Assembly (NCBI GenBank): GCA_052387675.1
Contig: JBQTIY010000011.1
Span: forward strand, 186,001-250,000
Direction: 5' to 3'
Length of the DNA stretch: 64,000 nt
Source: JBQTIY01 sp052387675
Lineage (GTDB): Bacteria > Planctomycetota > B15-G4
The notes under the pieces were generated by a model. The model did no database searches, was not told the origin of the DNA, and saw only the letters and a program-made list of their open reading frames with translations. Made by a program: the position numbers and the translations under genes. Numbering within the stretch: the first letter of the stretch is position 1; every line of letters begins with the position of its first letter. Below are positions 33,734 to 43,200 of this stretch, one piece after another.

Positions 33734-34183
33734 CTAGTCTCCGCCCAGCAGCGTATCGGTTCCATCTGGGCTCCGCAGGTAGAGCAAGTAGTTCAATTGA
33801 AGCGGGTACATGCGGCTCTTGTAAACCATGGGCGCCGCGCTCTCCCGGCATGAGGACAAGAAGCGTGCCTCTTCAGCGTAAGCCACGGCTTGAGCCACGC
33901 TGAATGCTACGACCAGCATGAGCGCCAAGCCACGGACTGAACGGCGCGCCGGCACAGGAGGACGCGCGCTGCCGCCAGGAACCACGCTGAGGACGCGTTG
34001 CGGCCGGGGAAGAAACGGCAGGAGCACAAGGCCGACGGCCAGGATTGCAGTCGCGGCAAAAACCCACTCCTCACCCGTGACATCTGCGATGCTCGAGTGC
34101 ATGGTGCGGATCCAGAGCAGAACTAGCCAGGACCACGCGCCAAACAGTCCGAGCACGATTCGCGATCTGGCCTTGGCGCTCAT
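33734..34183 (-). CDS. Membrane protein of unknown function
   Basis: 149 residues from ATG 34183. Three hydrophobic helices (SRIVLGLFGAWSWLVLLWI, WVFAATAILAVGLVLLPFLP, LALMLVVAFSVAQAVAYA) and a C-terminal extracytoplasmic tail of about 50 residues (MYPLQLNYLLYLRSPDGTDT). No family recognised. Its stop codon lies 17 bp from attC 33619-33717. Confidence 0.65.
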   Translation of the reverse strand: MSAKARSRIVLGLFGAWSWLVLLWIRTMHSSIADVTGEEWVFAATAILAVGLVLLPFLPRPQRVLSVVPGGSARPPVPARRSVRGLALMLVVAFSVAQAVAYAEEARFLSSCRESAAPMVYKSRMYPLQLNYLLYLRSPDGTDTLLGGD

Positions 34184-34307
34184 GGGACGCGTTGCGCTAT
34201 TAGGCAAGTGAGCTGTCCTTTAGTTGCGGACCGCAGCCCAGAACGCCTTCGACGTGGACGACGCCCCCTCGCTGCCCTTCGGCTGCCAGAGCTCATCGCG
34301 CCGCGAT

Positions 34308-34673
34308 TCATGAACCTGGCTGCCCGCTCGACGGAACTAGGCCGCTGCGATTGCGCGCACCCCAGGTGAGTGCCTCGACGAGCGCGACGGCGCTGAGACT
34401 GCGGAGGATGAGCAGACCCAGTGAGTCAGGTGGGCTCGAAGCAAACACCGCTGCGCCCAAGAGGGCACACGCCAGCCAAGCACTGGCGCTCCGTCGCGTG
34501 AGCTGGAGGGTGCCGTCTTCCGCGGCGGTGAAACGCACGACGAGCCACAGAGCCAGCAGGAACAGGCACACGAAGGCGACGGACATGACGCCTTGCAGTT
34601 CAGGAAGAGCCGACAAGGCCGCGACGGAAATGGCAACCATGACCGCAACAGAGCACCGCCGCTCATACTGCAT
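34308..34673 (-). CDS. Membrane protein of unknown function
   Basis: 121 residues from ATG 34673. Helices at SVAVMVAISVAALSALPEL, VMSVAFVCLFLLALWLVV and LACALLGAAVFASSPPDSLG with a further weak C-terminal helix. Start 19 bp from the attC-like site at 34692-34748. Function unknown. Confidence 0.6.
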   Translation of the reverse strand: MQYERRCSVAVMVAISVAALSALPELQGVMSVAFVCLFLLALWLVVRFTAAEDGTLQLTRRSASAWLACALLGAAVFASSPPDSLGLLILRSLSAVALVEALTWGARNRSGLVPSSGQPGS

Positions 34674-34691
34674 GGGAGATTCTCTTTCGGT

Positions 34692-34748
34692 GCCCAACGA
34701 CTCTGTTGCCCAACTGCAGGCCGCGCACGAACCCATCGCGGCGTAGGC
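34692..34748 (-). other. attC-like site, partly degenerate
   Basis: The plus-strand left end GCCCAACGACTCTGTTGCCC follows the array consensus (GCCTAACGACTCTGCCGCTC) with few changes and a legal RYYYAAC box; the right end GGCGTAGGC has lost one base of GTTAGGC. Arm pairing is weaker than at 33619 or 35440. It separates the zinc-ribbon gene from the membrane gene 34308-34673. Confidence 0.5.
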
Positions 34749-34796
34749 AGCAGCCGGCAACGCCAAGTCGTCTGCTGCGTCGAGTCAGCCGGAAGC

Positions 34797-34949
34797 TCAT
34801 AAGCGAGATGCCATCCGGATGACAAAGACCGCAAGGACCACGAACGTCGAGAGCTGGCGCCAATCCAAGATGGTGTCGCCGCACTCCCGGCAGTCGCTCC
34901 ACCAGAGCCGCGCCTCTGCTGAGCACTTGCGACAGCGCAGTAGAGTCAT
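34797..34949 (-). CDS. 50-residue zinc-ribbon membrane mini-protein
   Basis: Sequence begins MTLLRCRKCSAEARLWWSDC and continues RECGDTILDW, so it has a CxxC...CxxC zinc-ribbon followed by one membrane helix (STFVVLAVFVIRMA). The ATG at 34949 overlaps the TGA of the upstream lipoprotein gene (ATGA, 34946-34949), so the pair is co-translated and probably shares one cassette. Role unknown; a membrane-tethered cytoplasmic zinc ribbon is the direct reading. Confidence 0.7.
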   Translation of the reverse strand: MTLLRCRKCSAEARLWWSDCRECGDTILDWRQLSTFVVLAVFVIRMASRL

Positions 34950-35428
34950 TGCTCGCGAGGCCTCCACTCAACACGCGACTTGGCCTTGGATAAGTCGTTC
35001 AGGATGATGGCGATGCTCGCTGGGAGCGCTTCCTGAGTGCCGTATGTGCTCTGCTCGCATTGAGCACGAACAACCCTCACGGAATAGACATCCGGACCGA
35101 CTGTCCCGCCAGTGTAGAAGAGCTCGCTGCTGTCCCAGTCAACGGCTTCGGCGGAGCCTGCAAGTTCTGCCCAGGCGCTCGGCTCAATAGTGCCCATCGC
35201 TTGCTGAAGTGAGCCGGTGGTGTAGTCGTCGAGATAAGCCTGGCCCCCACGGCTGAACTGTATGCGCCACACGAAGGGCGGCCGCGGTCCGCCGAAGTCG
35301 CAGCCACCTTTGTTGGTCAGTTCAAGCCCGAGAATCGGGCCGAGCTCGATTGCAGGCTCACCCGATTGATCGCACGAACTCGCGGTTAGTGGCAACAGGA
35401 TCAACGGGAGCGCCCACAGGATCGCCAT
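34946..35428 (-). CDS. Small lipoprotein of unknown function
   Basis: 160 residues from ATG 35428, 12 bp after the attC at 35440-35537. Lipobox LTASSCDQ. The mature part reads as a beta domain (GPILGLELTNKGGCDFGGPR, FVWRIQFSRGGQAYLDDYTT) with a helix ALPASIAIILNDLSKAKS at the C-terminus. No family recognised. Coupled to the zinc-ribbon gene by an ATGA overlap. Confidence 0.7.
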   Translation of the reverse strand: MAILWALPLILLPLTASSCDQSGEPAIELGPILGLELTNKGGCDFGGPRPPFVWRIQFSRGGQAYLDDYTTGSLQQAMGTIEPSAWAELAGSAEAVDWDSSELFYTGGTVGPDVYSVRVVRAQCEQSTYGTQEALPASIAIILNDLSKAKSRVEWRPREQ

Positions 35429-35439
35429 TAGTCTTGCCC

Positions 35440-35537
35440 GCCTAACGACTCTGCCGCTCAGCAGCGGGTCACAGCCGGTCCTGTCACGCGAAGGGGCGCG
35501 CGACAGGCGGCCCGACTGCTGCACCGGCGCGTTAGGC
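35440..35537 (-). other. attC recombination site, 98 bp
   Basis: The clearest attC: perfect outer boxes GCCTAAC (35440-35446) and GTTAGGC (35531-35537). Inside, CAGCAGCGGG pairs with CCCGACTGCTG and CCTGTCACGCG pairs with CGCGCGACAGG, leaving a small AAGGGG loop region. The stop codon TAA of gene 35532 is part of the R'' box, and the next gene starts 12 bp beyond R', both usual for integron cassettes. Confidence 0.88.
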
Positions 35538-36083
35538 ACCGCCGCCACCACTCTCAAGATGCTCCAAGGCGGTTCGCGTCAGGCGAAACCATTCACCGCG
35601 ACTCTCGTGTCCATAGGCACGATTCTGTTGGGATGCCGCTTCGAGCTTCTCCTTGACCGGGCTCCGGAACATGTTCGGATGCTCCAGCATGAACCACATG
35701 TTGAAAACCTTGAATGTCATGGGCGTCTCGCCGGTGAGCTGCCGATACTCGTTGACTGAGTCGAATAGTAGTGTCTCGGTTTGCTTTGGATTGAAACGCA
35801 GCGTTGCCCCAGAATCTCGGTCGGCGTGCTTGAAGAAGTTATCGGCCTCGTTGAGCAGGTCGGCCACTTGCTTCTCCGCTCCAGGGACGGCCGATGCAAT
35901 CATGCGGTCCTTAAGCATCTGGCGGTTAACGCCCGCGGCCTTATTCAGGTCGCGAAGGATGTTGTTTGCCGCTGATGCTAACGTGTGAAGCGCGACGACA
36001 TCGCCTTCGCGAAAGAACAGGGCAAGCGCTGCCTCGAGCTGCCGACGTGCAGCATCAAGCTTGCTGACCAGAAGTGTGGTCAT
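35532..36083 (-). CDS. Conserved hypothetical cytosolic protein (cassette gene)
   Basis: 183 residues, soluble and helical: LDAARRQLEAALALFFREGD, VALHTLASAANNILRDLNK, ADLLNEADNFFKHADRDSG, FNMWFMLEHPNMFRSP. It looks like a conserved protein found as a mobile cassette gene, but I cannot name a family or function. The TAA stop lies inside the attC R'' box. Confidence 0.75.
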   Translation of the reverse strand: MTTLLVSKLDAARRQLEAALALFFREGDVVALHTLASAANNILRDLNKAAGVNRQMLKDRMIASAVPGAEKQVADLLNEADNFFKHADRDSGATLRFNPKQTETLLFDSVNEYRQLTGETPMTFKVFNMWFMLEHPNMFRSPVKEKLEAASQQNRAYGHESRGEWFRLTRTALEHLESGGGGA

Positions 36084-36090
36084 ACCGTGT

Positions 36091-36123
36091 GCCTAACCTG
36101 AATCCGGCAGGTCTGCGTTAGCA
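36091..36123 (-). other. Truncated attC-like remnant at array edge
   Basis: GCCTAAC (36091-36097) and GTTAGCA (36117-36123) fit or nearly fit the attC outer boxes but are only 19 bases apart, too short for a functional folded site. The left box lies just before the start of gene 35532-36083, exactly where an R' core should be. Likely a decayed site marking the array's upstream end. Confidence 0.45.
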
Positions 36124-36278
36124 CCGCGCGGCGCGCGTTCCCACTGCCTAAGTCGGCTGTCTGCATGCGAGTTTCCTTGCTGCAAGTCCGCCGCCCGAAC
36201 GGCGAAGCGGCGATCTTAGCAGAAGGTGCCGAATGCATTCGGCAGACTTGCCGAGCGCCCTGCCTTTACGATGGCCTC

Positions 36279-36740
36279 ATGAGCCGCGCCTTTCTCAAAG
36301 AGCCCGAGAGTCCTGAGCCGAGTTGCCCGCCGCCGTCAGGATGCGGCGGCGTCGGCCTGCCCGTGTCGCGTGTGACGCTGGAGGCGCGGCTACGGCCGGA
36401 AGCCGCCGCACGCTTCGTGAGCGACGGCTTCTTCTGTCCCAACCCGGCCTGCGACGTGGCCTACTTCGACGCCGGCGGCGAGCGCGCGCTGCGCGGCGAG
36501 TTGGCCGCGCCCGCCTGGCTCAAGCAGGCCGGCGCGCCGCTCTGCGCGTGCTTCGGCGTCGGAGAGGAGTACTTCGAAGACCTCGGTCGCCGCAGCGACA
36601 AGGCCGCGATGCGCGCCTTTCTCGAGCGTACGGTCTCGCCCGAGGCTCGCTGCGTCAGCCTCGCCGCCAGCGGCCGCAGTTGCGCCACTGACGCGCGGCG
36701 CGTCTTCCTCCGCGCGCTGGAGAACACTGCCGGGGGGTGA
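36279..36740 (+). CDS. CopZ-like iron-sulfur/zinc metallochaperone-type protein
   Basis: 153 residues from ATG 36279. Cysteine motifs: SCPPPSGCGG near the start, FFCPNPACDVAYFD in the middle, then APLCACFGVGEEYF and CVSLAASGRSC. This layout (a zinc-binding domain followed by a BFD-like [2Fe-2S] domain) matches the N-terminal part of CopZ-type copper chaperones and stand-alone putative iron-sulfur metallochaperones. No copper ATPase or heavy-metal domain is nearby, so the metal is uncertain. Confidence 0.7.
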   Translation: MSRAFLKEPESPEPSCPPPSGCGGVGLPVSRVTLEARLRPEAAARFVSDGFFCPNPACDVAYFDAGGERALRGELAAPAWLKQAGAPLCACFGVGEEYFEDLGRRSDKAAMRAFLERTVSPEARCVSLAASGRSCATDARRVFLRALENTAGG

Positions 36741-36766
36741 TCACGCCGCGGTGCGTGCAGCGAGGT

Positions 36767-38164
36767 TCAGCTCACGACCCAGCGCGGGTCGCTGAGCTGC
36801 TTGCCGCGGATGCGCGCGGCCTCGGCCTCGTAACCCTTGCGGCCCATGAGCGCGTAGGTAGCGTTCTTGCCGGCTTCGACGCCGGGCTGATCGAAGGCGT
36901 CGACGCCGTAGAGCAGGCCCGAGTAGGCGGTTGAGATCATCTGCCACATGAGCCACTGCCCAACGTGGAAGGCATCGATGCGCGGGAAAGTGATCTGCGC
37001 ACAGGGCCGGCCCGCCTCGACAAGCGCGAGGAAGGTCGCGCGGCACTCGGCGTCGAGCAACTGGCCGAAGCTCTTGCCGTCGAGGTACTCCAGACCGCCG
37101 AGGCCGGGCGGCGCGTGCGGAATGGCCACGTCCTCGTGCTGCTGCTCGACACGCAAGAAGGTGTAGACCTTGTCCTGCGGCCCCTGCGCGAAGAGCTGCA
37201 CCTGGCTGTGCTGATCGGTGGCGCCCAGCGCGCGATGCGGCGTCGGGCCCACGCCCGCCGCGGTGGCCGCGCCGCGCGGCCGCTTGCCGAGGCTCTCGGC
37301 GACGAGCTGTACGTTCCAGTCGGCGAGCAGCCGCAACTGGTGGCTGTAGGGAAAGAGCACCTGCACATTGCAGCGCGCGCGCGTGTCGAGGGCGTGGTGC
37401 GCCACCGCCAGCAGCGCGGCCGGATTGGCGCGGAAGTCAGCCCGCAAGCACTGCTCGCGCCCCGCGCGTGCGCCGGCCAAGAGCGCGGGCAAATCCCAGC
37501 CCATGAGCGCTCCGGGCAGCAGCCCCACCGGCGTGAGCACAGAAAAGCGTCCGCCCACATTGTCGGGAATGGTGAAGCAGGGCAGGCCGTTGGCCTCGGC
37601 AAAGGGCCGCAGTGCGCCCTGTTTGGCGTCGGTCGTCACCACGACGTGATCGCGCCAGCGTTCGCCGAGCGCAGCCTTCAGCGCCGCGAGGAAGAGCAGG
37701 AACTGGCTCATGGTCTCGGCCGTGCTGCCCGACTTGCTGATGACGTTGAAGAGCGAGGTCGCCGGATTGGCCACGCGCATCACGCCGGCCACAAGCACCG
37801 GATCGACGTTGTCGACCACGAAGAGCTTGGGGCGGTTGAGCGCGTGCCGCTTGAGATTGTGCAGCGCCGGCGAGAGTGCGGCGTGCAGGGCCAGCGTGCC
37901 CAGCGCCGAGCCGCCGATGCCCAGCACGACGATGTTTTGGAAGCGCCCGCGCCGCGCCGCCGCGTAGGCCTCGCAGGCGGTCAGCATGTCGCCGTCGTCG
38001 GGCGTGTCGAAAAAGCCCAGGGCCCCCGAGCGGCGCGCGGCGTCGAGCGCGGCCAGGCGCCCGGGATGCGCGGCCGCAGCCGCGGCCAACTCCTTCGCCT
38101 CGACGCCACAGGCGCCCTGCGGTCCCCCACTCATCAGGCAGGTCACGTCGAGTGTCAGCGACAT
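36767..38164 (-). CDS. pgi: Glucose-6-phosphate isomerase
   Basis: 465 residues from ATG 38164. It interconverts glucose-6-phosphate and fructose-6-phosphate in the cytosol (glycolysis/gluconeogenesis). Landmarks: VVLGIGGSALGTLALHAAL, the phosphate-binding VISKSGSTAETMSQFLLF, DNVGGRFSVLTPVGLLP and GATDQHSQVQLFAQGP with the active-site histidine region. The length fits the short bacterial PGI type. The 3' end faces the CopZ-like gene with only 26 bp between. Confidence 0.93.
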   Translation of the reverse strand: MSLTLDVTCLMSGGPQGACGVEAKELAAAAAAHPGRLAALDAARRSGALGFFDTPDDGDMLTACEAYAAARRGRFQNIVVLGIGGSALGTLALHAALSPALHNLKRHALNRPKLFVVDNVDPVLVAGVMRVANPATSLFNVISKSGSTAETMSQFLLFLAALKAALGERWRDHVVVTTDAKQGALRPFAEANGLPCFTIPDNVGGRFSVLTPVGLLPGALMGWDLPALLAGARAGREQCLRADFRANPAALLAVAHHALDTRARCNVQVLFPYSHQLRLLADWNVQLVAESLGKRPRGAATAAGVGPTPHRALGATDQHSQVQLFAQGPQDKVYTFLRVEQQHEDVAIPHAPPGLGGLEYLDGKSFGQLLDAECRATFLALVEAGRPCAQITFPRIDAFHVGQWLMWQMISTAYSGLLYGVDAFDQPGVEAGKNATYALMGRKGYEAEAARIRGKQLSDPRWVVS

Positions 38165-38330
38165 ACCGGTTTTATAACAAGTCGCTGCGCCGACCGGACC
38201 GATCGCGGGCGGACGGAGCGGCGCACGCGGCCGGACTCCGCGAGCGCGGGCGGCCAAGGACGTCAGTCCGCCATGAGGCACTTGCGGGGTCAGTGGTAGA
38301 TTGCGGCCCTTCTTCCTCGGGATTCACACC

Positions 38331-40241
38331 ATGTCGACTCAGCTTCCGCGTCTTGCCGCCGCCACCTTCGCGATCCTCGTGCTCGGGCCCGCGCTCGCGG
38401 CGCGACAGTTCCTGCGCGACGTCGCCGCGCTGAACGACCCGGCCATCTGGACCAATGGCGTGGCCCTGGGCGACTACGACCTGGACGGCGACCTCGACAT
38501 CGTCTTCGCCAACGGCTTCGACTACGGCCCGGGCGGCGCGCTCCAGCAGCGCATGTTCTTCAATGACGGCGCGGGCAACTTTAGCGCCGTTTCGGCGCAG
38601 CTCAACGTGGCCAACTTCAATGCGCAGATGGTCATCGCCGACGACTGTGACCTAGATGGCGACCTCGACCTGATCTTCTCGCCGGCCGGTGCTTTTCCGG
38701 CCACGACACAGCGCGCGCGCATCCTGATCAATGACGGCACCGGCAACTTCAGCGACGAGAGCACGACGCGCATGCCGCTCACCACGATGTCCTCGTGGTC
38801 GGTCGTAGCCGCCGACCTGGACAACGACGGCGACAATGACCTGGCCCTCAACAGCGGCTGCCTCAACTTCACCGGCATGCCGGCCCAGGCCATGCTCTTC
38901 TTCAACGACGGCACTGGCCACTACACCGACCTGACCGCCACGCACGCACCGGTAGAGCTGTACAACAGCCAGGACATCATCGCCTTCGACTACGACGGCG
39001 ACTTCGACCTTGACCTAGCCCACAGCGGCTTCGGCACGGTCGGCAAGCGCTCGAGCCTGTGGGTCAACGACGGCACGGGGCACTTCACGGTGAGCACGAC
39101 GCTGGACAACCTCTGCACGGTGAACAGCTACGAGGCCGACTGGTCAGACTTGGATGGAGACGGCGACTGGGATGCGGCCGTGCAGTCGCTCTCGGGGATG
39201 AATGAAGGCTGGGGCGAGAACTTGGGCCTGGGCACGCCGCCGCGCAAGACGCTTTTCACCGGCACCAATGGCAACGACGACAACGAGATGGCCTCGATGG
39301 ACTACGACCAAGACGGCGACATGGATGTCTTCGTCGGCTCGCTGACTGGAACTTCGGAGAAGGTTTATCAGCAAGGCGCGCCGGGCGTGTTCGCGCGCGT
39401 GAACATCTTCACCACACTCACCGACAGTACGCTCGACTTTGCTTTCGGCGATCTGGACGGCGACGGCCGCTATGACGTGGTCACCGCGCAGGGCGAGTCC
39501 GGCGTGCAGACCAACAAGATCTACGACAACACCGGCCCGCCGGATGTCACGGCGCCGCGCCTGCTGCGCGTGGAGTCGCCGCCCGCGGTGCTGGCCGGCG
39601 GCCTCGTCTTCCGCGCCATGCTGCAGGACTGCTGGGTGGATGACGGCCTCACCAGCGCCGACGCCACGGTGAGCTTCGAAGTCTTTGAGTCGGGCTTGTT
39701 GGCGGGGAGCGGCGGCGGCCCGGCGAGCTTCATCGGCGGCGGCATGTTCCGCTTTGTCGTCCCCACCACCGGCGCCACCGACGGCGTGCGGGTCACGTGG
39801 CTGGCCACGGATCACGCGGGGAACTCGGCCGCGCCCGTGACGGTGGCCGTCGGCAATATTGGCAACCACGTGTGGCAGGACTTGGGACTGGGCCTCGCCG
39901 GCACCGGCGGCGTGCCGCCCGTGCTGAGTGGCAGCGGCCCGCTGGTGGGCGGCTCGACGAATGCCCTAGAGCTCAGCGGCGGTCAGCCCGCAGGCAGCGT
40001 GATTCTCATCGCGGGCGTCACGCGCATCGACCTGCCCTTCAAGGGCGGCGTCATGGTGCCGGCCGTCAACACGCTCGTGCCGGGCCTTTCACTCGATGGC
40101 GCCGGCGGGCTCTCGCTCGGCTTCCTCTGGCCCCTCCACATTCCCGCCGGCCTCGAACTCTTCCTGCAAGCCTGGCTGCCGGATGCCGGCGGCCCGCTGG
40201 GCTTTGCCGCCAGCAATGGACTGCGTGGCGAAGCGCAGTAA
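38331..40241 (+). CDS. Secreted VCBS/FG-GAP repeat protein
   Basis: 636 residues from ATG 38331 with signal peptide ending PALAARQ. About seven VCBS/FG-GAP repeats (residues 35-385) with calcium-binding loops DYDLDGDLDIVFANGFDYG, DLDNDGDNDLALNSG, DYDQDGDMDVFVGS and DLDGDGRYDVVTAQG. An Ig-like domain follows (ADATVSFEVFESGLLAG), then the C-terminal module (LELSGGQPAGSVILIAGVTR, DLPFKGGVMVPAVNTLVPGL, GPLGFAASNGLRGEAQ) shared with several other exported proteins in the window. A surface protein, ligand unknown. Confidence 0.9.
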   Translation: MSTQLPRLAAATFAILVLGPALAARQFLRDVAALNDPAIWTNGVALGDYDLDGDLDIVFANGFDYGPGGALQQRMFFNDGAGNFSAVSAQLNVANFNAQMVIADDCDLDGDLDLIFSPAGAFPATTQRARILINDGTGNFSDESTTRMPLTTMSSWSVVAADLDNDGDNDLALNSGCLNFTGMPAQAMLFFNDGTGHYTDLTATHAPVELYNSQDIIAFDYDGDFDLDLAHSGFGTVGKRSSLWVNDGTGHFTVSTTLDNLCTVNSYEADWSDLDGDGDWDAAVQSLSGMNEGWGENLGLGTPPRKTLFTGTNGNDDNEMASMDYDQDGDMDVFVGSLTGTSEKVYQQGAPGVFARVNIFTTLTDSTLDFAFGDLDGDGRYDVVTAQGESGVQTNKIYDNTGPPDVTAPRLLRVESPPAVLAGGLVFRAMLQDCWVDDGLTSADATVSFEVFESGLLAGSGGGPASFIGGGMFRFVVPTTGATDGVRVTWLATDHAGNSAAPVTVAVGNIGNHVWQDLGLGLAGTGGVPPVLSGSGPLVGGSTNALELSGGQPAGSVILIAGVTRIDLPFKGGVMVPAVNTLVPGLSLDGAGGLSLGFLWPLHIPAGLELFLQAWLPDAGGPLGFAASNGLRGEAQ

Positions 40242-40286
40242 TCGCCGCCGTCCTCGCCTGACTCGCACACGAGGAGCGCGCTCCTC

Positions 40287-43200
40287 GTGACATCCACCGG
40301 CACGCCCGCCACGCCCGCACCTGACGCGCCGGAGTCGGCGCCACAGCGCTACGGTTTCGCGCGGCGCCTCGTGGCGCGGCCGGTCACGCTCATGATGCTG
40401 TTCCTCACGCTGGCCGGCACCGGCGTGCTGTCTTACCTGCGCATCCCGCTCACGCTGCTGCCGCGCGGCCTCTCCTCCAGCAATCTCAACGTCTCGCTGC
40501 CCTATCCGGGCGCCGGCCCGCTGGAAGTCGAGGACCAGCTCACGCGCCCCGTCGAGGAGGCGCTGCGCACGATCCCGGGCATCGTCGAGATCGTCTCTTA
40601 CAGCAGCGAGAACTTCGCGACCATCAACGTGGAGTTCTCCAGCCGCACGGACATGGACGTGGCCTACGGCGAGGTGCGCGACCGCATCGAACGCATCCGC
40701 GCCGAGCTGCCGCCGCAGATGGACCGCTACCGCATCCGGCGCTGGAATACCAACACCGACATGCCCGTGATGTGGATCGGCGTGCAGTACGACCCCGACG
40801 CACGCGATCCCTTCTTCCCCATCGAGAAGATCGCCGTGCCGCGCATCGAGGGCGTGGACGGCGTGGCGCGCGTGGGCCTGGGCGGCGTCGTGGACGAGGC
40901 CGTGCGCATCTTCGTGGACGTGGAGAAGTCGCGCGGCTACGGCGTCAACCTGGGCGAGGTCATCCGCGGCTTGCAGGGGGACAACTTCACGCTGCCGGCC
41001 GGCCAGATCGACGAGGGCGACCGCACCTTTGCGCTGCGCGTGGATAGCCGGCTGCGCAGCGCCGATGAGCTGCGCGCCTGGCCGATCGGCAATGGCCTGG
41101 TGCTGGGCGACATCGCCGAGATCGTGCGCGCGCGCGCCTACCGCGACACGGTCTGGCGCATCAATGGGCGGCCGGCGGTGGGCCTGGACATCAGCCGCGA
41201 GTCGGACGAGAACACCATCGCCGTCTGCGACCGCGTGGAAGCGGTCATCGACGAGCTGCGCGCCGACCCGCGCATGTCCGGCATCAGCTTCAACATTTTC
41301 TGGAACCAGAAGAAGGCCATCCTCGAGGCCATCGGCGGCCTGAAATCCTCCGCGCTGTGGGGCGGCATCTTCGCGGTCGTCGTGCTGTGGATCTTCCTGC
41401 GCGACATTCGCCTCACGCTCGTGGCCGCGCTGGCGATTCCTTCGTCACTGCTCGCCGCCCTCGCCGCGGTCCACTTCGGCGGCGGCACGCTGAACCTCAT
41501 CTCGCTGGTCGGCTTCACGCTGGGCATCGGCATGCTCGTGGACAACGCCGTCGTGGTCATCGAGAACATCGCGCGACGGCGCGCGCTCGGCGATGGAACC
41601 CACGAGGCGGCCGCGACCGGCGCCGGCGAAGTCGGCCTGGCCGTGCTGGCCTCCACGATGACTTCGGTGGTGGTCTTCTTGCCGCTGGTCTTCATGGACG
41701 GCGACCGCAACACGCGCATCATGATGCGCGAGGTGGGCCTGCCCATTTCGTGGTCGCTCATCGCCTCGCTCGTCGTGGCGCTTGTCTTCATCCCCACCTT
41801 CACGGCGCGCGTCATGGGCCGCAAACGCCGCGGCAACCACGCCGAGGCCATCGGCGTCGGCACCGCCGGCGGGCGCTTGGCGAACAGCTACAGCGCTGCT
41901 CTGGCCTGGGTGCTGCGGCATCGCTTCGCCTCCCTCTTGCTGCTCGTGGCCCTCTTTGTGCTCTCGCTGCAAGCCAAGGAGGCCGTTCCTGCAAGCCAGT
42001 CCGGCAACGACGGCGGCGACAGCCTCAGCCTGGAGGTGGAGGTGCCCTCCACTTACTTGCTCGCCGACACGAACAAGGTCTTTCAGTCGCTCGAGCGCTG
42101 GGCGAACGAGCACATGGAGTCCATCGGCTTCGACTTCTACTCCTCGCGCTTCGATCGCTTCAGCGGCAGCCTCGATCTCTACGCGCGCGAGGATTTGCCG
42201 CGCGCCGAAGTCGACACCATGGATGACCGCGTGCGCGCCGTGCTGCCCGAATTGCCGGGCGTGGAACTCACCCTCGGGCGCGAGGCGGGCGGCTCTGCCG
42301 CGAAAGAGCTGCGCGTCGACCTGCAAGGCCCCGACTTCGGCGAGCTGGCGCGCATCGCCGAGGATTTGCGCCGCCGCCTCGTGGCGCTCAACACGGAGCA
42401 GGACGGCAAGCTGGTCCCGCTGCTCGACATCGTGCGCACCGACATCGAGCGCGGCCTCGATGAGGTCCACGTGCGCGTGGATCGCGAGCGCGCCAGCGAA
42501 CTCGGCGTCCTGCCGGAGACGGTCGAAGGCGTCGTGGCCTGGGGCCTCTCCGGCCAGCGCCTGCCTGACCTGCAGGAAGGTGAACGCGAAGTGCGCATGC
42601 AGATCGAGTACGGCCAGACCGACGAGGAAAGCCTGGATTTCCTGCGCAATCTCGGCCTGCCACGCCTCGCCGGCGGCACGGTGCCGCTCGCTTCCGTCGC
42701 CAGCCTGGAGTTCGGCAAGGCGGTCGGCACGCTCGTGCGCAGAAACGGCCGCACCACCACCGGCCTCTCCGCCGTGCCCGGCATCGACAACCTCTACCTC
42801 GTCTCCAGCTCAGTGGCCGAAGTGCTGGCCGCCTATCCCTTCCCCGAGGGCGTGACCTGGAGCGAAGAGGGCGGCCGACGCGAGTTCGAGGCGGACATGG
42901 AAGAACTCTTCCACACGCTCCTGCTCTCCGTCGCGCTGGTCTACCTCGTCATGGCGATCCTGCTCGAGTCCATGATCGTGCCGCTTTCGATCCTGCTCTC
43001 GATTCCGCTGGCCTCCATGGGCGTGGACTTCGCGCTCTTCGCCACCGGCTTCCCCATGGACGAGATGGTCTTCATCGGGCTCATCCTGCTGGCCGGCGTG
43101 GTGGTCAACAACGCCATCGTGCTGCTTGATCGCGTGCAGCGTCTGCGCCGCGAAGGTGTCGAGCGCAGCGCGGCTCTGCTGCAAGGCGGCGCCGACCGCC

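Noticed and set aside
36965..38299. A 444-codon plus-strand frame opposite pgi
   Set aside because: Antisense shadow of glucose-6-phosphate isomerase, with low-complexity Arg/His/Gln composition.
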